NCBI RefSeq assembly: GCF_001949145.1
Contig: NW_019091502.1
Location: 489,253-553,252, forward strand
Reading direction: 5' to 3'
Source: Acanthaster planci
Lineage: Eukaryota > Echinodermata > Asteroidea > Valvatida > Acanthasteridae
DNA: 64,000 bases
The notes beneath the pieces were generated by a model. The model had not been told where the DNA came from, did not search any database, and saw only the letters and a list, made by a program, of their open reading frames with translations. The translations under genes were made by a program, and so were the position numbers. Positions 27,301 to 34,620 of the stretch are shown in pieces (position 1 is the first letter of the stretch; each line of letters opens with the position of its first letter).

Positions 27301-29524
27301 NNNNNNNNNNNNNNNNNNNNNNNNNNNNNNNNNNNNNNNNNNNNNNNNNNNNNNNNNNNNNNNNNNTCGGAAAAAACTATCGGATAATCGGACCAAATTA
27401 ATATGTCATCAGAACTTTGTAGCGGTTATATGAAATAGACATTTATGAATCAGAATATTTGGAGTCTGATTAAATTTCACCTTCTGTGAAATTGGAGGTA
27501 AAATATTGCTTCGTACATAAACGTTCGAAGCGAAAATTGGAAGTCCCCATAGGGTCCGCGCCACTCTCCGGCGCGCATTCTTCAATTCGTAACGTGAAGC
27601 AGCGCGCGAACCAGTGTTTTCATTAAACCTAAAGTTTCGTCCTCGAAATTATTTTAGTGTCCTTGCTGGGTAGGCCATGCAGCAATTCTTTTTAAGACCA
27701 GTACAATGATAAACAACATGGATTACACAACCGTAAAAGACAAAAACGAACACACGTACCACACAATTTGTGAGGTGTGAACGGCACTTATGGTGCATTT
27801 ACGAGTCTATTCAGTTCTTCTGGACGGGTTTCCTTCATTTCGGTCACGTGAGTACAGCCAATGTAAATGGTAACCAGTGAAAACATGACTGCCTTGTCCC
27901 CGCGCCCTTAACGCTGCACCGCTGGTGCGCGTGGCTGGCCGGCTGCGGCGCGCGGCGGCGGCCCGGGTCCGGCTGCGCTAGACAAGGCGCAGAGACATTT
28001 TCCGAGTGAGAATCAATGTATAAAGTGCGGCTTATATTCCGAAAATTACGGTAGGCCTACATTAAAATTATATATTTATATAAAAAAAAAACACCACCAA
28101 CGAGCGGATCTGGGAAGCGAGCAAGGGGGTTCGTTTGACCCCTCCCCGCCTACGGATCTATACCTAGCAAGAAATGAGACCGAGGGGTACCCCCCCCAAC
28201 ATGTCCAATCCCTATACACACTCCAGACTATTGTTACNTTCTCTCCGTCTCATACCTTGCTGCATATGTACGGGCCTGTAGTAGCAGCGGATAACGGAAG
28301 CTATTGTCAAGATGTACTTTGCGTCGGGGAGTTGTGTGGTCGAGGAGCCAGTGTTGTCAAGTCAATCTGAAGTCCAGTCACAAGTCCTTTCAAAAGATTT
28401 GTCTTAAGTAACAGGGTGAATAATGACAAAGGATTGCTTTATTTCTCATAATTCATTTTGAATAGCTTGTGTCTCGGTTTGAGACTGGATGGGTCGCAGG
28501 GACTTGTAACAAACGCGACAACAATGCTTTCAACGTATGGGTTTGACAGCGACAAACCGGTAACAACCAACAAGAACAGGCTTGGCTGTTGCCACCAACC
28601 AAGGAAAGCTACTGATGGTAGGGGAGAACTATTCTTCGTCTAACCAAGGATTTACTGACGCACATTTCCTCCACATGGTGCATATGCTGCATCAAGTGAG
28701 CAGAGCACATTTTTGATAATGTAAATGGGCCCTGTTGATCAACCAAGCCGCGATTATTTGGATTTTAAAACACCTTGAGGAAAACAGATCGAATCACCAA
28801 CAGCAAATGGTTAAATTACAGGAACATTCTAACGTTCATAGGTAACAAGGCAGACAAGTGAAATGAGGAAGACTGTCCACACCCATGTACTCGTCGGTCA
28901 ACGCAGCTGGATACTGTAATTTAGTGCTTCCCCAAATCTGGTAATCGCGAATTGAAAATAGATTACTTTCATCCATCAAGTTGGCAGGATAGAAAAGCAA
29001 ATGTTTGCTCAAAGGAATAAAACGTAGTTTAAAGTGGGTATCGACAAGAAGTAACGAAACTGTTGTTCCGTCAGCTAATGAATCAAGCGGTCCTTCGAGT
29101 CTGTTTCGCCGGGCCTTTCGGATCCCCCGATCCATCATAGCGTTTGAGAAGGGTTTAGCTGAATTTAGAGTCTCTTGAAAATATTAACTGGTTTGTCTTC
29201 AAAATGGCGAAGTTGGCATTATAGGAACTTAGCAATGAAAGTATTTGCATCGCCGACTTATAAGGACTCAGGGAAATGTCATCGGTAATTTTACCAGAGA
29301 CGAGCTTTGGCCGAAACACAGTCTTAAAAGAAGCCGCTTTCTTTAGTAGAAATTAATACCAGTGGGGAGTTTCATTAAAACGGGCTCGAGGATCAAAATC
29401 TATGCAGTAAGTAGAGAGAATGGGGGTTATAAATGGTTCACTTACCGACGCTGAATACATAAGAGATGACGATCAGTTGCAGTACCGTCTTGTTCGAGAA
29501 TGGAGCGGGAACTTTGCTGCTCAT
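8709..29524 (-). CDS. Adhesion G-protein-coupled receptor: Sushi-Ig-4xHYR-HRM-GAIN/GPS-7TM (19 exons, complete)
   Basis: Coding exons in transcript order: 29446-29524, 23776-24006, 23185-23342, 20397-20556, 19765-19874, 18937-19075, 18579-18824, 17860-18105, 16238-16486, 15101-15214, 14746-14870, 14212-14358, 13689-14112, 12698-12897, 12427-12588, 11997-12118, 10970-11231, 10571-10643, 8709-9372. Every junction has GT/AG and matching phase; the exons total 3911 nt, one short of 1304 codons, and the missing base maps to the TM2-TM4 exon. The product is a surface receptor: signal peptide, one CCP/Sushi, one Ig-like, four HYR domains, a hormone-receptor (HRM) domain, a GAIN domain with an intact GPS (HLT), and a family B2 7TM with a 3' tail. 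GPS autoproteolysis would leave a tethered agonist starting TNFAVLM. Ligand and G-protein partner cannot be read from sequence. Such HYR-bearing adhesion GPCRs are expected in invertebrate deuterostomes; I cannot assign a named orthologue. Confidence 0.9.
10571..10643 (-). CDS. Adhesion GPCR exon: TM4 to extracellular loop 2
   Basis: A 73-base exon bounded by ...tgtag and gtaagt. It reads TPLIIVAITFGVTFPMGTYR then SEN, and with one base from the previous exon (W-G|TP) and two passed on (L|CFL) it gives the family-typical WG-x-P TM4 start and the loop leading to the conserved Cys. It is too short to be found as an open frame alone; phase agreement on both sides is the support. Confidence 0.85.
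10970..11231 (-). CDS. Adhesion GPCR exon: TM2-TM3 to TM4 start, with a one-base frame break
   Basis: Starts NLRATRSRQILMHLC, the conserved intracellular loop 1/TM2 block, continues with the TM3 Cys (AACTAVAAIIHYFTLA) and CWMGVEAHNMYLLLV. In this frame a stop follows 10 codons later, but the next frame gives VFKGRESRLMMKACVFAWG, precisely the expected loop 2/TM4 sequence, ending at a gtgaga donor in the phase the next exon requires. So one base is missing between the codons for LLLV and VFK (about 11021-11030, in a CCGG context). Either an assembly or read error, or a real null allele. Confidence 0.85.
11455..11700 (+). repeat. Poly-G-flanked dispersed repeat, copy 1
   Basis: Bounded by a G run (11465-11474) and a C run near 11672-11681. 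It shares the 16-mer starting CATTTTACACGC (11562-11577) and the segment before the C run (GGGTGGCC..GCCC-GTTGCC) with 49785-50010, and a related block with 30288-30490 in reverse. It sits in the intron between the TM1 and TM2 exons. No coding capacity is apparent. Confidence 0.5.
11997..12118 (-). CDS. Adhesion GPCR exon: stalk end and TM1
   Basis: A 122-base exon, acceptor ...cttcacag and donor gtaagag. It encodes a short stalk (AMKDESLTLVEQ) then TM1 (FISAVGCALSIAGVSLTLFT). It joins in phase 0 to the GPS exon and passes two bases on, restoring a Gly at the IVFG-NLR junction typical of family B2. Confidence 0.85.
12427..12588 (-). CDS. Adhesion GPCR exon: GPS autoproteolysis site and tethered agonist
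   Basis: This phase 0-0 exon of 54 codons holds the complete GPS: CVFWDF, the W-x-x-x-GC step (WSSDGC), CHCKHLT and NFAVLM. The four GPS cysteines and two tryptophans are present and the cleavage tripeptide is canonical HL/T, so self-cleavage is predicted. The new N-terminus TNFAVLM matches the consensus tethered agonist of adhesion GPCRs. Confidence 0.92.
12698..14358 (-). CDS. Adhesion GPCR GAIN domain exons (14212-14358, 13689-14112, 12698-12897)
   Basis: The first exon (49 codons, phase 0-0) encodes amphipathic helices of GAIN subdomain A (VSQAVAKTVSNMTSELADNL). The second continues the helices (VTEAVIETVDSVVMSV) and the start of the beta-sandwich, with a polar, acidic loop around DEDDPDSTTLQDGD. 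The third encodes strands of subdomain B (HVSFVLYQTDALFP, ISATVEGVQLVNLSQPVIVE). The acceptor of the third exon lies at ...ccccag|acgac. Sequence conservation in GAIN is weak; order, phases and the following GPS exon carry the call. Confidence 0.85.
13450..13650. repeat. Degenerate tandem repeat of an ACTTGTGA-type unit
   Basis: Between GAIN exons the plus strand repeats variants of GACTTGTGAC about every 10-20 bases (CTTGTGGC, CTTGTGATT, CTTGTGACT, CTTGCAATGACTTGTGACTG and so on). It is a decayed minisatellite. Related AAGTC/ACAAGTC runs occur at about 28350 and 33360. Confidence 0.5.
14746..15214 (-). CDS. Adhesion GPCR hormone-receptor (HRM) domain exons (15101-15214, 14746-14870)
   Basis: Two exons joined in phase 1 encode a four-Cys module of about 79 residues: QCQDE, then VLTWTSAFPHE, ERCSVY, and after the junction NFRALREC, GAVWLEPRLNDCGE. 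The Trp-before-Cys spacing and the W-x-x-P...C end fit the HRM domain often found between adhesion modules and GAIN in family B2 receptors. It is divergent; an unclassified Cys-rich linker is the alternative. Confidence 0.7.
16238..16486 (-). CDS. Adhesion GPCR HYR domain 4
   Basis: Symmetric phase 1-1 exon, 83 codons. It has the HYR signatures FADCPASQ, VAVYWRRPAAGDNI, GERFGLGTHTVTYTARDLAG and CAFNVTI: first Cys, the YW-x-x-P step, the G-x-H-x-V-x-Y-x-A-x-D-x-A-G-N core and the second Cys. HYR folds like Ig and is linked to cell adhesion. Strongly GC-biased compared with its introns. Confidence 0.9.
17860..18105 (-). CDS. Adhesion GPCR HYR domain 3
   Basis: Symmetric phase 1-1 exon, 82 codons: NCPQSVVAS, VPVYWTEPTVTDN, GNQFFYGTTDVVYTARDMSN and ICVFQVTV. 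All HYR landmarks are present. Acceptor ...cttttccag, donor gtaagacag. NMS and a further potential N-glycosylation site are visible. Confidence 0.9.
18579..18824 (-). CDS. Adhesion GPCR HYR domain 2
   Basis: Symmetric phase 1-1 exon, 82 codons: TFLTCPNDF, VVEWAPIIALDN, GTTFPTGETLVSYMARDEAG and FCNFTVSV. The usual W-x-x-P is WAPI here. Exon ends at a gtgagc donor. Confidence 0.9.
18937..19874 (-). CDS. Adhesion GPCR HYR domain 1, split over two exons (19765-19874, 18937-19075)
   Basis: The first exon gives LNCPADIVQATDPGRDIATV, then TWPEP and TAL; the second continues TTSEIVELNNTHSPGDIFPI, then GETTVVYSFKNAANEVAVCR and FTITV. The two halves join in phase 0 and make one HYR; the outer boundaries remain phase 1 like the other three HYR exons. 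The intron falls in the loop after the W-x-E-P motif. Confidence 0.85.
20397..23342 (-). CDS. Adhesion GPCR Ig-like domain, two exons (23185-23342, 20397-20556)
   Basis: The first exon reads DVTRRISVTGGAVQRVMPDG with VEVRCSIDREEP; the second VDNVRVQMQS, VSYMTFSPVQATDSGEFGCR. The pair of Cys (VRC...FGC) with the D-S-G-x-F-x-C core is the Ig V/I-set signature. The exons join in phase 0 (acceptor ...tttatag|gttgac), enter in phase 1 from the Sushi exon and leave in phase 1 to HYR1. The 2.6-kb intron between them contains the transposase remnant, a MITE and a SINE. Confidence 0.8.
21360..21912 (-). mobile_element. Dead Tc1/mariner-superfamily (DDE) transposase fragment
   Basis: The minus strand reads VFIDEIGYNTWT...GTAPRG, VVHGQQGYNCNI, HHRVAFETVTRETFKQFLAE, then after an in-frame TGA (21645-21647), FPEDDDIFLVYDNARPH, LLPFSPFFNMTEMAHSAFKA. 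This is the DDE catalytic domain of the IS630-Tc1-mariner group with the three acidic positions FIDE, YDNA and the E of NMTE. The stop stands where the family usually has a codon before FPED, so the copy is non-functional. No N-terminal DNA-binding region was recognised upstream. It lies in an intron of the adhesion GPCR on the same strand. Confidence 0.8.
22336..22504. mobile_element. Palindromic MITE, copy 1
   Basis: A 169-base element with ends TACGGG...CCCGTA. The terminal inverted repeats (GGTGATTCATAATAGTGCGC against its right-hand counterpart) run about 32 bases, then a second inverted block built on TTGGCCAATCACAA extends the palindrome to nearly the whole element. TA at both ends is compatible with a TA target duplication of the Tc1/mariner type. 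A second copy lies at 44777-44947. Confidence 0.75.
22665..22855 (-). mobile_element. tRNA-derived SINE, family A, copy 1
   Basis: On the minus strand 22818-22747 is tRNA-like: an A box TGGTTGAGTGG (22811-22801), a B box GGTTCGAGTCC (22766-22756), a perfect T stem (GTGGG/CCCAC) and pairing acceptor ends, but a poor anticodon stem. Both the upstream stretch (ACATCTGATTCGAACC) and a downstream body are shared with 26262-26450, so it is a SINE and not a tRNA gene. Confidence 0.65.
23776..24006 (-). CDS. Adhesion GPCR Sushi/CCP domain exon
   Basis: Symmetric phase 1-1 exon, 77 codons. It encodes RSQTTAAPGCPPPTP, QSADWYPVGTRATAQCRSPG and GQTCRSDGKWSGQPPC: four cysteines, the W before the third and the C-x-x-D-G-x-W-x-x-x-x-P-x-C ending of complement-control modules. 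The polypyrimidine tract before its acceptor is a (TTTG)n microsatellite (plus-strand (AAAC)8 at 24015-24046). Confidence 0.88.
24015..24046. repeat. (AAAC)8 microsatellite at an intron 3' end
   Basis: Eight perfect AAAC units on the plus strand, nine bases before the Sushi exon. On the coding strand this is (GTTT)8 leading into cctgtcag, so the repeat forms the pyrimidine-rich tract of the splice acceptor. Confidence 0.85.
26262..26450 (-). mobile_element. tRNA-derived SINE, family A, copy 2
   Basis: Minus strand: A box-like TGGTCAAGCGG (26410-26400) and B box GGTTCGAGTCC (26365-26355), with GACGTCTGCACTA in between identical to copy 1 at 22665-22855. The flanking CTACATCTGACTCGGACCGG and the body with CACAAGC..CTCGG...ACACTAAGTA also match copy 1, about 70-80% by eye. 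It is in intron 1 of the adhesion GPCR. Confidence 0.65.
26904..27638. other. Assembly gap with identical 272-base flanks
   Basis: Bases 26904-27175 and 27367-27638 are identical, as far as I can compare them by eye, and lie directly on either side of 191 N (27176-27366). This is what two unmerged overlapping contig ends, or the two alleles at a bubble, look like. The real genome probably has this sequence once. A further single N is at 28238. All in intron 1 of the adhesion GPCR, so no exon is affected. Confidence 0.85.
27895..27992. other. Short GC-rich, CpG-dense island in intron 1
   Basis: About 100 bases (from ccccgcgccc to gctgcgctag) are very rich in CG and GC dinucleotides with runs such as GCGGCGCGCGGCGGCGGCCC, in an otherwise AT-rich intron. 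It has no convincing open frame or splice sites. It could be an internal promoter or enhancer, or assembly-edge sequence near the gap. Confidence 0.4.
28350..28500 (+). repeat. Dispersed repeat with AAGTC-rich head, copy 1
   Basis: A run of degenerate CAAGTC motifs leads into AAGTAACAGGGTGAA (28406-28420), AATGACAAA and TGAATAGCTTGTG. The same string occurs inverted at 33355-33545, including the 15-mer (33475-33489 on the opposite strand). Confidence 0.55.
29446..29524 (-). CDS. Adhesion GPCR first coding exon (signal peptide)
   Basis: ATG at 29524 opens 26 codons (MSSKVPAPFSNKTVLQLIVI, then SYVFSV) plus one base before a gtaagtg donor. The hydrophobic run VLQLIVISYVFSV is a signal peptide core. 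Joined to the Sushi exon it gives FSV-VRSQTTAAPGC in phase. I linked this exon over a 5.4-kb intron because it has the right strand, phase 1 exit and character, and no competing candidate lies between; the link is an inference. The frame is open further upstream to an ATG at 29716, but that leader lacks signal character. Confidence 0.65.
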
Positions 29525-29703
29525 CTTGGAAAACAATCTAGACTCTGATTTCGCCCAAAAGGCTGGAAGCCAACCTTGAAAAGCCCTAGTTCCCTTCAAG
29601 CGCAACTGTCGAGTCGGACCTCTACAGTTATGGCAAACAGATTTCCTGTAAAGGTCTTGGAAATGCTGACCCCAGAAACCCAAAGCGAAGAAGTCTCCAA
29701 CGG

Positions 29704-29710
29704 TTATATA
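29704..29710 (-). promoter_or_regulatory. TATA-like element upstream of the adhesion GPCR
   Basis: TATATAA on the minus strand about 180 bases before the start codon at 29524. The distance would leave a 5' UTR of roughly 150 bases. Such strings are common in AT-rich DNA. Confidence 0.25.
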
Positions 29711-30287
29711 AAACAATGCCCGTTTTTCGCCCGCACTGTTCGAAAAGCAAGGCCGTGACAGACGATCCCACCTCGCACGTTCACTTCTTGTACACGTTCA
29801 GAAGTATTCTTTTGACGCAGCAAATAGGAGCACAAAATGCGAAGGAAGAGATTGTGTCCCTGTTCCTGGCTGTAACAATGATCATTTGGTATTCATAATG
29901 GTTAGAAGAGCATGTTTTTAGCAGTGGGTCTAACCGAGGAAATGGCAAGCGGACATCCTGTGTAGACCCAAATGGCTGCCTAGGCCGACATGTTTTTGTC
30001 ATCATTTGATAGTCATGGGCTTTCCTCACAGCGATAGTGTTACACCATGGAGCTATAAAACAGACGGACGCGGTGGGTTCCGTGTCATTCCACGACCTGC
30101 TTTGCTGTGTCTGTCTTTTTCCGGAGTGTGTGGTTTCTAACAGGCTTACATTTCAGTTTGTTTCCCCTAAAACCTCCTCACATCATATCATTAATACACA
30201 AAGCAACGGTGAGTAACGCATTGGCTCTAAACACCCACCTTTTGTACATGTTCCATCTAGGAGAGAAGACAAACAGGACCATCCTTC

Positions 30288-30490
30288 AAAAAGACCCCCC
30301 CCCTTTTTTTGAAAAAAAAAAAGAAAGGCGATTTTGGGGTTAATTTCATTTTCCTCCCTCCCAAAAGCGTAAAAAATGTCTAAAATGTAGCCCCATCCCT
30401 CGAAACGCCGTATATAAGGTTATTTGCAAAAAAATTCCAAATTTACTGCCCTCCAAAACAAGCTCCCCCCACAAAAATGGATCCGCCCTG
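30288..30490 (-). repeat. Poly-G-flanked dispersed repeat, copy 2
   Basis: Starts in a C run and ends near CTCCCCCCAC. On the minus strand GGGGCTACATTTTAGACATTTTTTACGCTTTTGGG parallels the block at 11545-11580 of copy 1, with a similar following A/T-rich stretch. More degenerate than copies 1 and 3. Confidence 0.4.
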
Positions 30491-33354
30491 ACGTGTCCTG
30501 TACTTTAATTAGAACCCAAAAGTTGATATGATACTTCGCAAACAAAAACTGTTTTGATTTCAGCATTTAGTATTACTAAATTAAACTCGTTTTGGGTGAC
30601 GTGCTTCCTTGTTAGTTTGTGAACATTCATAGTAAAATGTTTACCCATTTGCGAGTCTTTTTTTCAGAACAGACACTTGCTTCAATATGGCTGAATTATA
30701 CAGAAACTGTACCTTGACAAAATAAGTGAATATTAAGTGTGGCTGGAAATACGTCCAAGCGTAGACATTTGTAGACACAGACACTTGTTTATGGACGAGA
30801 CCATTGACATTTCAGAAAACTTGGACAGGATGGCTGTGTTGTAAGTTTCTGTGAGCATAAAAATTGTCAGACTTTTCAGGCCAGCGCCAAGAATATGAGC
30901 CGGGGGCTTTAGTCACGCCCAAATTGACACTTTAGAAAGATGTCCTATACGTGCAGCATTGTAATTACATTTGACGGGACATCGTTTCGATGTAAAAAAG
31001 CGCCTTCCCCTCCCACTGTGTTTAAGCCAATTTTTTGAAGTCGACGGGAAACGGGCAGCCTTGCGTAAAGTTCCCGCTAACATCGCTGTCGTAGGCGCGT
31101 TGGTTTGTTTGACACGGCGTCGAAGACCCAGACTTTTCATTGAAATAGTTTTATCACGCGAGAAGAGAGTCACGGTCGAATGTGCATGGATTTCCTGTCC
31201 CATATTATCATCTTACAAACCTTTCACATTTACCGTGTTCTCGAAGGTTCCCCTTGAATGCATTTTTGTCATGAATCAGATATTTAGAATGTACTGCTTT
31301 GTGAAAGATCTCGTGTTGGCGAGTACATGTACAGATTTTGTGCTGGACCGGCCTTTTGGGCTTTTTTTCCATTGCCAAGGTCTTTTAGGTAGCATCCGTG
31401 ATCAGATTGTACTAATACCCATGGGGCCCTTAGGCCTTATTTCAAGTATGCTCTACTGTTTGTGAAAAACTAAAAAGGGAAATATCGTCAAATAAACTGA
31501 AATTTCACGGTACAATTTAAGGCAATTAGTGACTACTACTACCAAAAAAAACCCAAAAAACAAAAACAAAAACAAAAAACAAAATAGAAGAATGTGGAAG
31601 AATAATAGACATAATTATAATGAAAACGATTGTGTTTGTATTAAGCATGAAAGCAGAGGACATTTTCCCCATAAAACAAGACGAAAGTGTAATATCATTG
31701 TCCGAAGTACACACAGGAAATCCCTCTGTGGACTCAAACCATCGGTACGGGCCTATTTTAATGTTAGTTATAGGTAATAATTTCGATTAGATCAAGGTAA
31801 GAAAGCCCAAAACACGTGGAGACAGATACAATTTGAAAGAAATTTCAAGACTATTCAAAACGCAGCAAATCAAACGAGGTGGGAATTAGTCATATTCGTG
31901 TGTGGAAACTTCACCGGACGATAGTTGATCAAACAAAAGAGGTCCCGTTACGGCCCATCTGCGGCAACTTTGAAAAGCGTTATCAAAAGTTCTAGCCATT
32001 TCTAAAAATAGTCTAAGCCTAAGGCATTGCAGTCCGCTAATAATAAATAATTCTAAAGAGGAAATCCCTCATCAAGAGGGTCCTCATAGCACTTATGTGC
32101 AATAAAAGTGATAAATGTGATGTGTTGGCTTGAAGCTTAGTCAAAAAAGATACGTTTCTGATCCAAAGGTCAGATAATAATGGCCAGGCAAGATTCCTTT
32201 TTTTCCCGACAAAAATAATGATCATCCAGCATCGTACCTCACCGACGAACGTTAACGAGTCAACTATCATCGAGCAAGATAGCGCAAAATGCATTTACAA
32301 CTGTCAGAATGCAGGTCAAGCGAACAGCTCAACTCCACACTGCATAGGCCTAATGTGTCTTGAAATAGGTTGGCTGTTTAACTTTACCTCGACTGGCATG
32401 CAGATGAACGCACGGACGATTTATGACACAACGCGATCTGTATACACGGCCGGCATTATAATCGCAAAACTGTTATCTCTGAGCAGCAGGTTTTAAAAGA
32501 ATTTTGACAACAGGGATCAACAACTGATGAACAGAAGCAACGGACAACCTCTCTCGATCATGTGAAATATACCATCTGCTATTTTACACTCAAGCAAACT
32601 ATAACTGTACAATAACTCAGTAACGTTTAAAAACGGTTAGGAAGTTAGACCGATCACAGTAATGGATTATTTCGAACTGATTGGGAGAGCAGGAATGTGC
32701 GTCAATTTTTTTCAATAATATAAAGTAGATGTGAAATTAACTAATATGTATATCCCCTAAGAGAAACAATATTGACAACAAATATTTTTTTGTAACCAAC
32801 TAAAAATGTGTGCCAGATATAAGCAAGTAAAGAATCTGTAAGATAAAAGAAAACGGACCGTTGCCTCTGATAATTATTAATAAATGTTAAAGCCTTGGCG
32901 CTCTGCAGAGATTTGTGTCAAGAGTAAACGCTTATTTTTTTTAAAGAAAACTTCCACTGGAAATTGCATCTTTAAGGGGTCCTCTGATAACCACCACATC
33001 AGATGGGGATTTCAAGATGTTAGAGGGCGGTAGACAACCAATTTTTGTGTTGCCTTTGTTCTCGCTAGGGAAAACTTTCACGAAACCATTTCGCAGATCT
33101 GCAATCTTCAAAGTAGGTCTCCAAGTTTTTTTGAGCGTGAAGCCGAACAATCATTAAGTAAATGCCTCTTAATCCTTCAGGCGCTTGTTGTGCTGCGCAG
33201 TCACAAGCACGGCATCACGTGCGTGTCTTGGACCAATAGGATCCCCTTCAACTGTGGTTAAATATTATCCTATGCTGGTACCTTTACGCACAAGTGATAC
33301 TGACGTCATTTCTGATATTCGCCATATGGGTTGGTTGTAACTCCTTATCAACAG

Positions 33355-33545
33355 GCCTACTCGAGTCCCTCATAAGTCCCTGCATGTCCCTTAAGTCCCA
33401 CACAAGTCATTCGGTCTTGAGCCAATTCACAAGCTATTCAAATGAGCTGTGACAAAAGCATTCTTTTGTCATTGTTCACCCTGTTACTTATGACTGGCCT
33501 TACGAAAGAACATTTAACTGGACTTGTGAAGGGACTTGTTAAGGA
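33355..33545 (-). repeat. Dispersed repeat with AAGTC-rich head, copy 2
   Basis: Reverse-complement copy of the element at 28350-28500: GGACTTGTGAAGGGACTTGT at one end, TTCACCCTGTTACTT (33475-33489) and CACAAGCTATTCAAATGAGC in the same order. It also has CATAAGTCCC/CACAAGTC tandem motifs at 33370-33410. Confidence 0.55.
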
Positions 33546-34620
33546 CTCAAACACCACACTGGTTCTTATACACATGCCCATTTTTCCTGTTTTTCCGTTA
33601 TACATCACAAATTTATCATTTTGCCTCTTCACTTGAAAATATTTCTACAGACTTAATGAAAATTTTTAAGGCCCGGCAAAGCTCATATACATGTGTTGCT
33701 AGAAATATTGGATCAATACGAAAAGCATCCACGTAGATCGCTGCCAATTTTAACCAAATGTGGTATCATTAACCTTTGCAATGGCAGATTACGCCATCTG
33801 CACGTTCCCACAATTTCAGCAAGCAATCTATCTAAACCTGATGGATCTGCTCGGCAGGATACCTAAAATAACCGGCTGTCACTATTCCCCATAAATATGC
33901 ATTAACTCTCAACGAGTTAATGTTATACCAATCCATCAGAAACGTAGTTTTTATAAATGATAGAGAAATATTGACGGGATATTCCTTGAAATAAATACAA
34001 CATTCAAAAAAATGTTTGGGACAAAATAAAACATTGGAAATCGTGCCTTCCAAATCATTGAAGAGATCGAAATTCGATTAAAAATAAACCCCACCAGAAA
34101 GTACTGCGGTATGATATCGAACTGCCCTTGATTCATCCGCCTGGAAATTGAATTCTTTTGGTCTTTCTTATTTCAGAATGGAGCTATGATCATTCTTCAG
34201 AAATTCCGGATGGTGTTAATCTAACAAGGTAGGGTTTTGTCGGTTTATGGATATATTGTCAAATGTTTGTATCTTCAATATTTTTCAGGTGGAGGTGGTA
34301 ATTCTATCTAAAGTAGCAACCTTCTTTGTACAGGTTCAGTGAGTAAATATGCAAGACATCAGCATTTTGACCTCCTGATTGTGACGAATCAGTGAGCGTC
34401 AACTCAACGCGTGCAGTCACATGACAGCTGCTAACCAATAAACGGCGTTTTGTCTTTGGTGACCAACGGCTCTGATTGGCTGGTGCACCAGGTTGCATGA
34501 ATATAATAAACGTCCGTTGGTAGTGGATCCTGTCTAAAAGATGATACTTGGTGGATACTTGGTGAGTAAGTTAAATCGGCAATATAGCAGTGAAAACTGT
34601 CAATGACATGGATGTTGGGG

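Larger units (their letters stand above)
29525..34620. other. Spacer between the two GPCR genes
   Basis: No exon recognised. It contains poly-G repeat copy 2 (30288-30490), an A/C low-complexity run (31536-31585) and the inverted AAGTC repeat (33355-33545). The 164-codon open frame at 30971-31465 shows no domain. Confidence 0.5.

Noticed and set aside
30971-31465. 164-codon open frame on the plus strand, the longest non-domain frame in the GPCR spacer
   Set aside because: No domain, signal, or membrane pattern; a long frame is also open on the opposite strand; composition is like the surroundings. Probably chance or repeat-derived.
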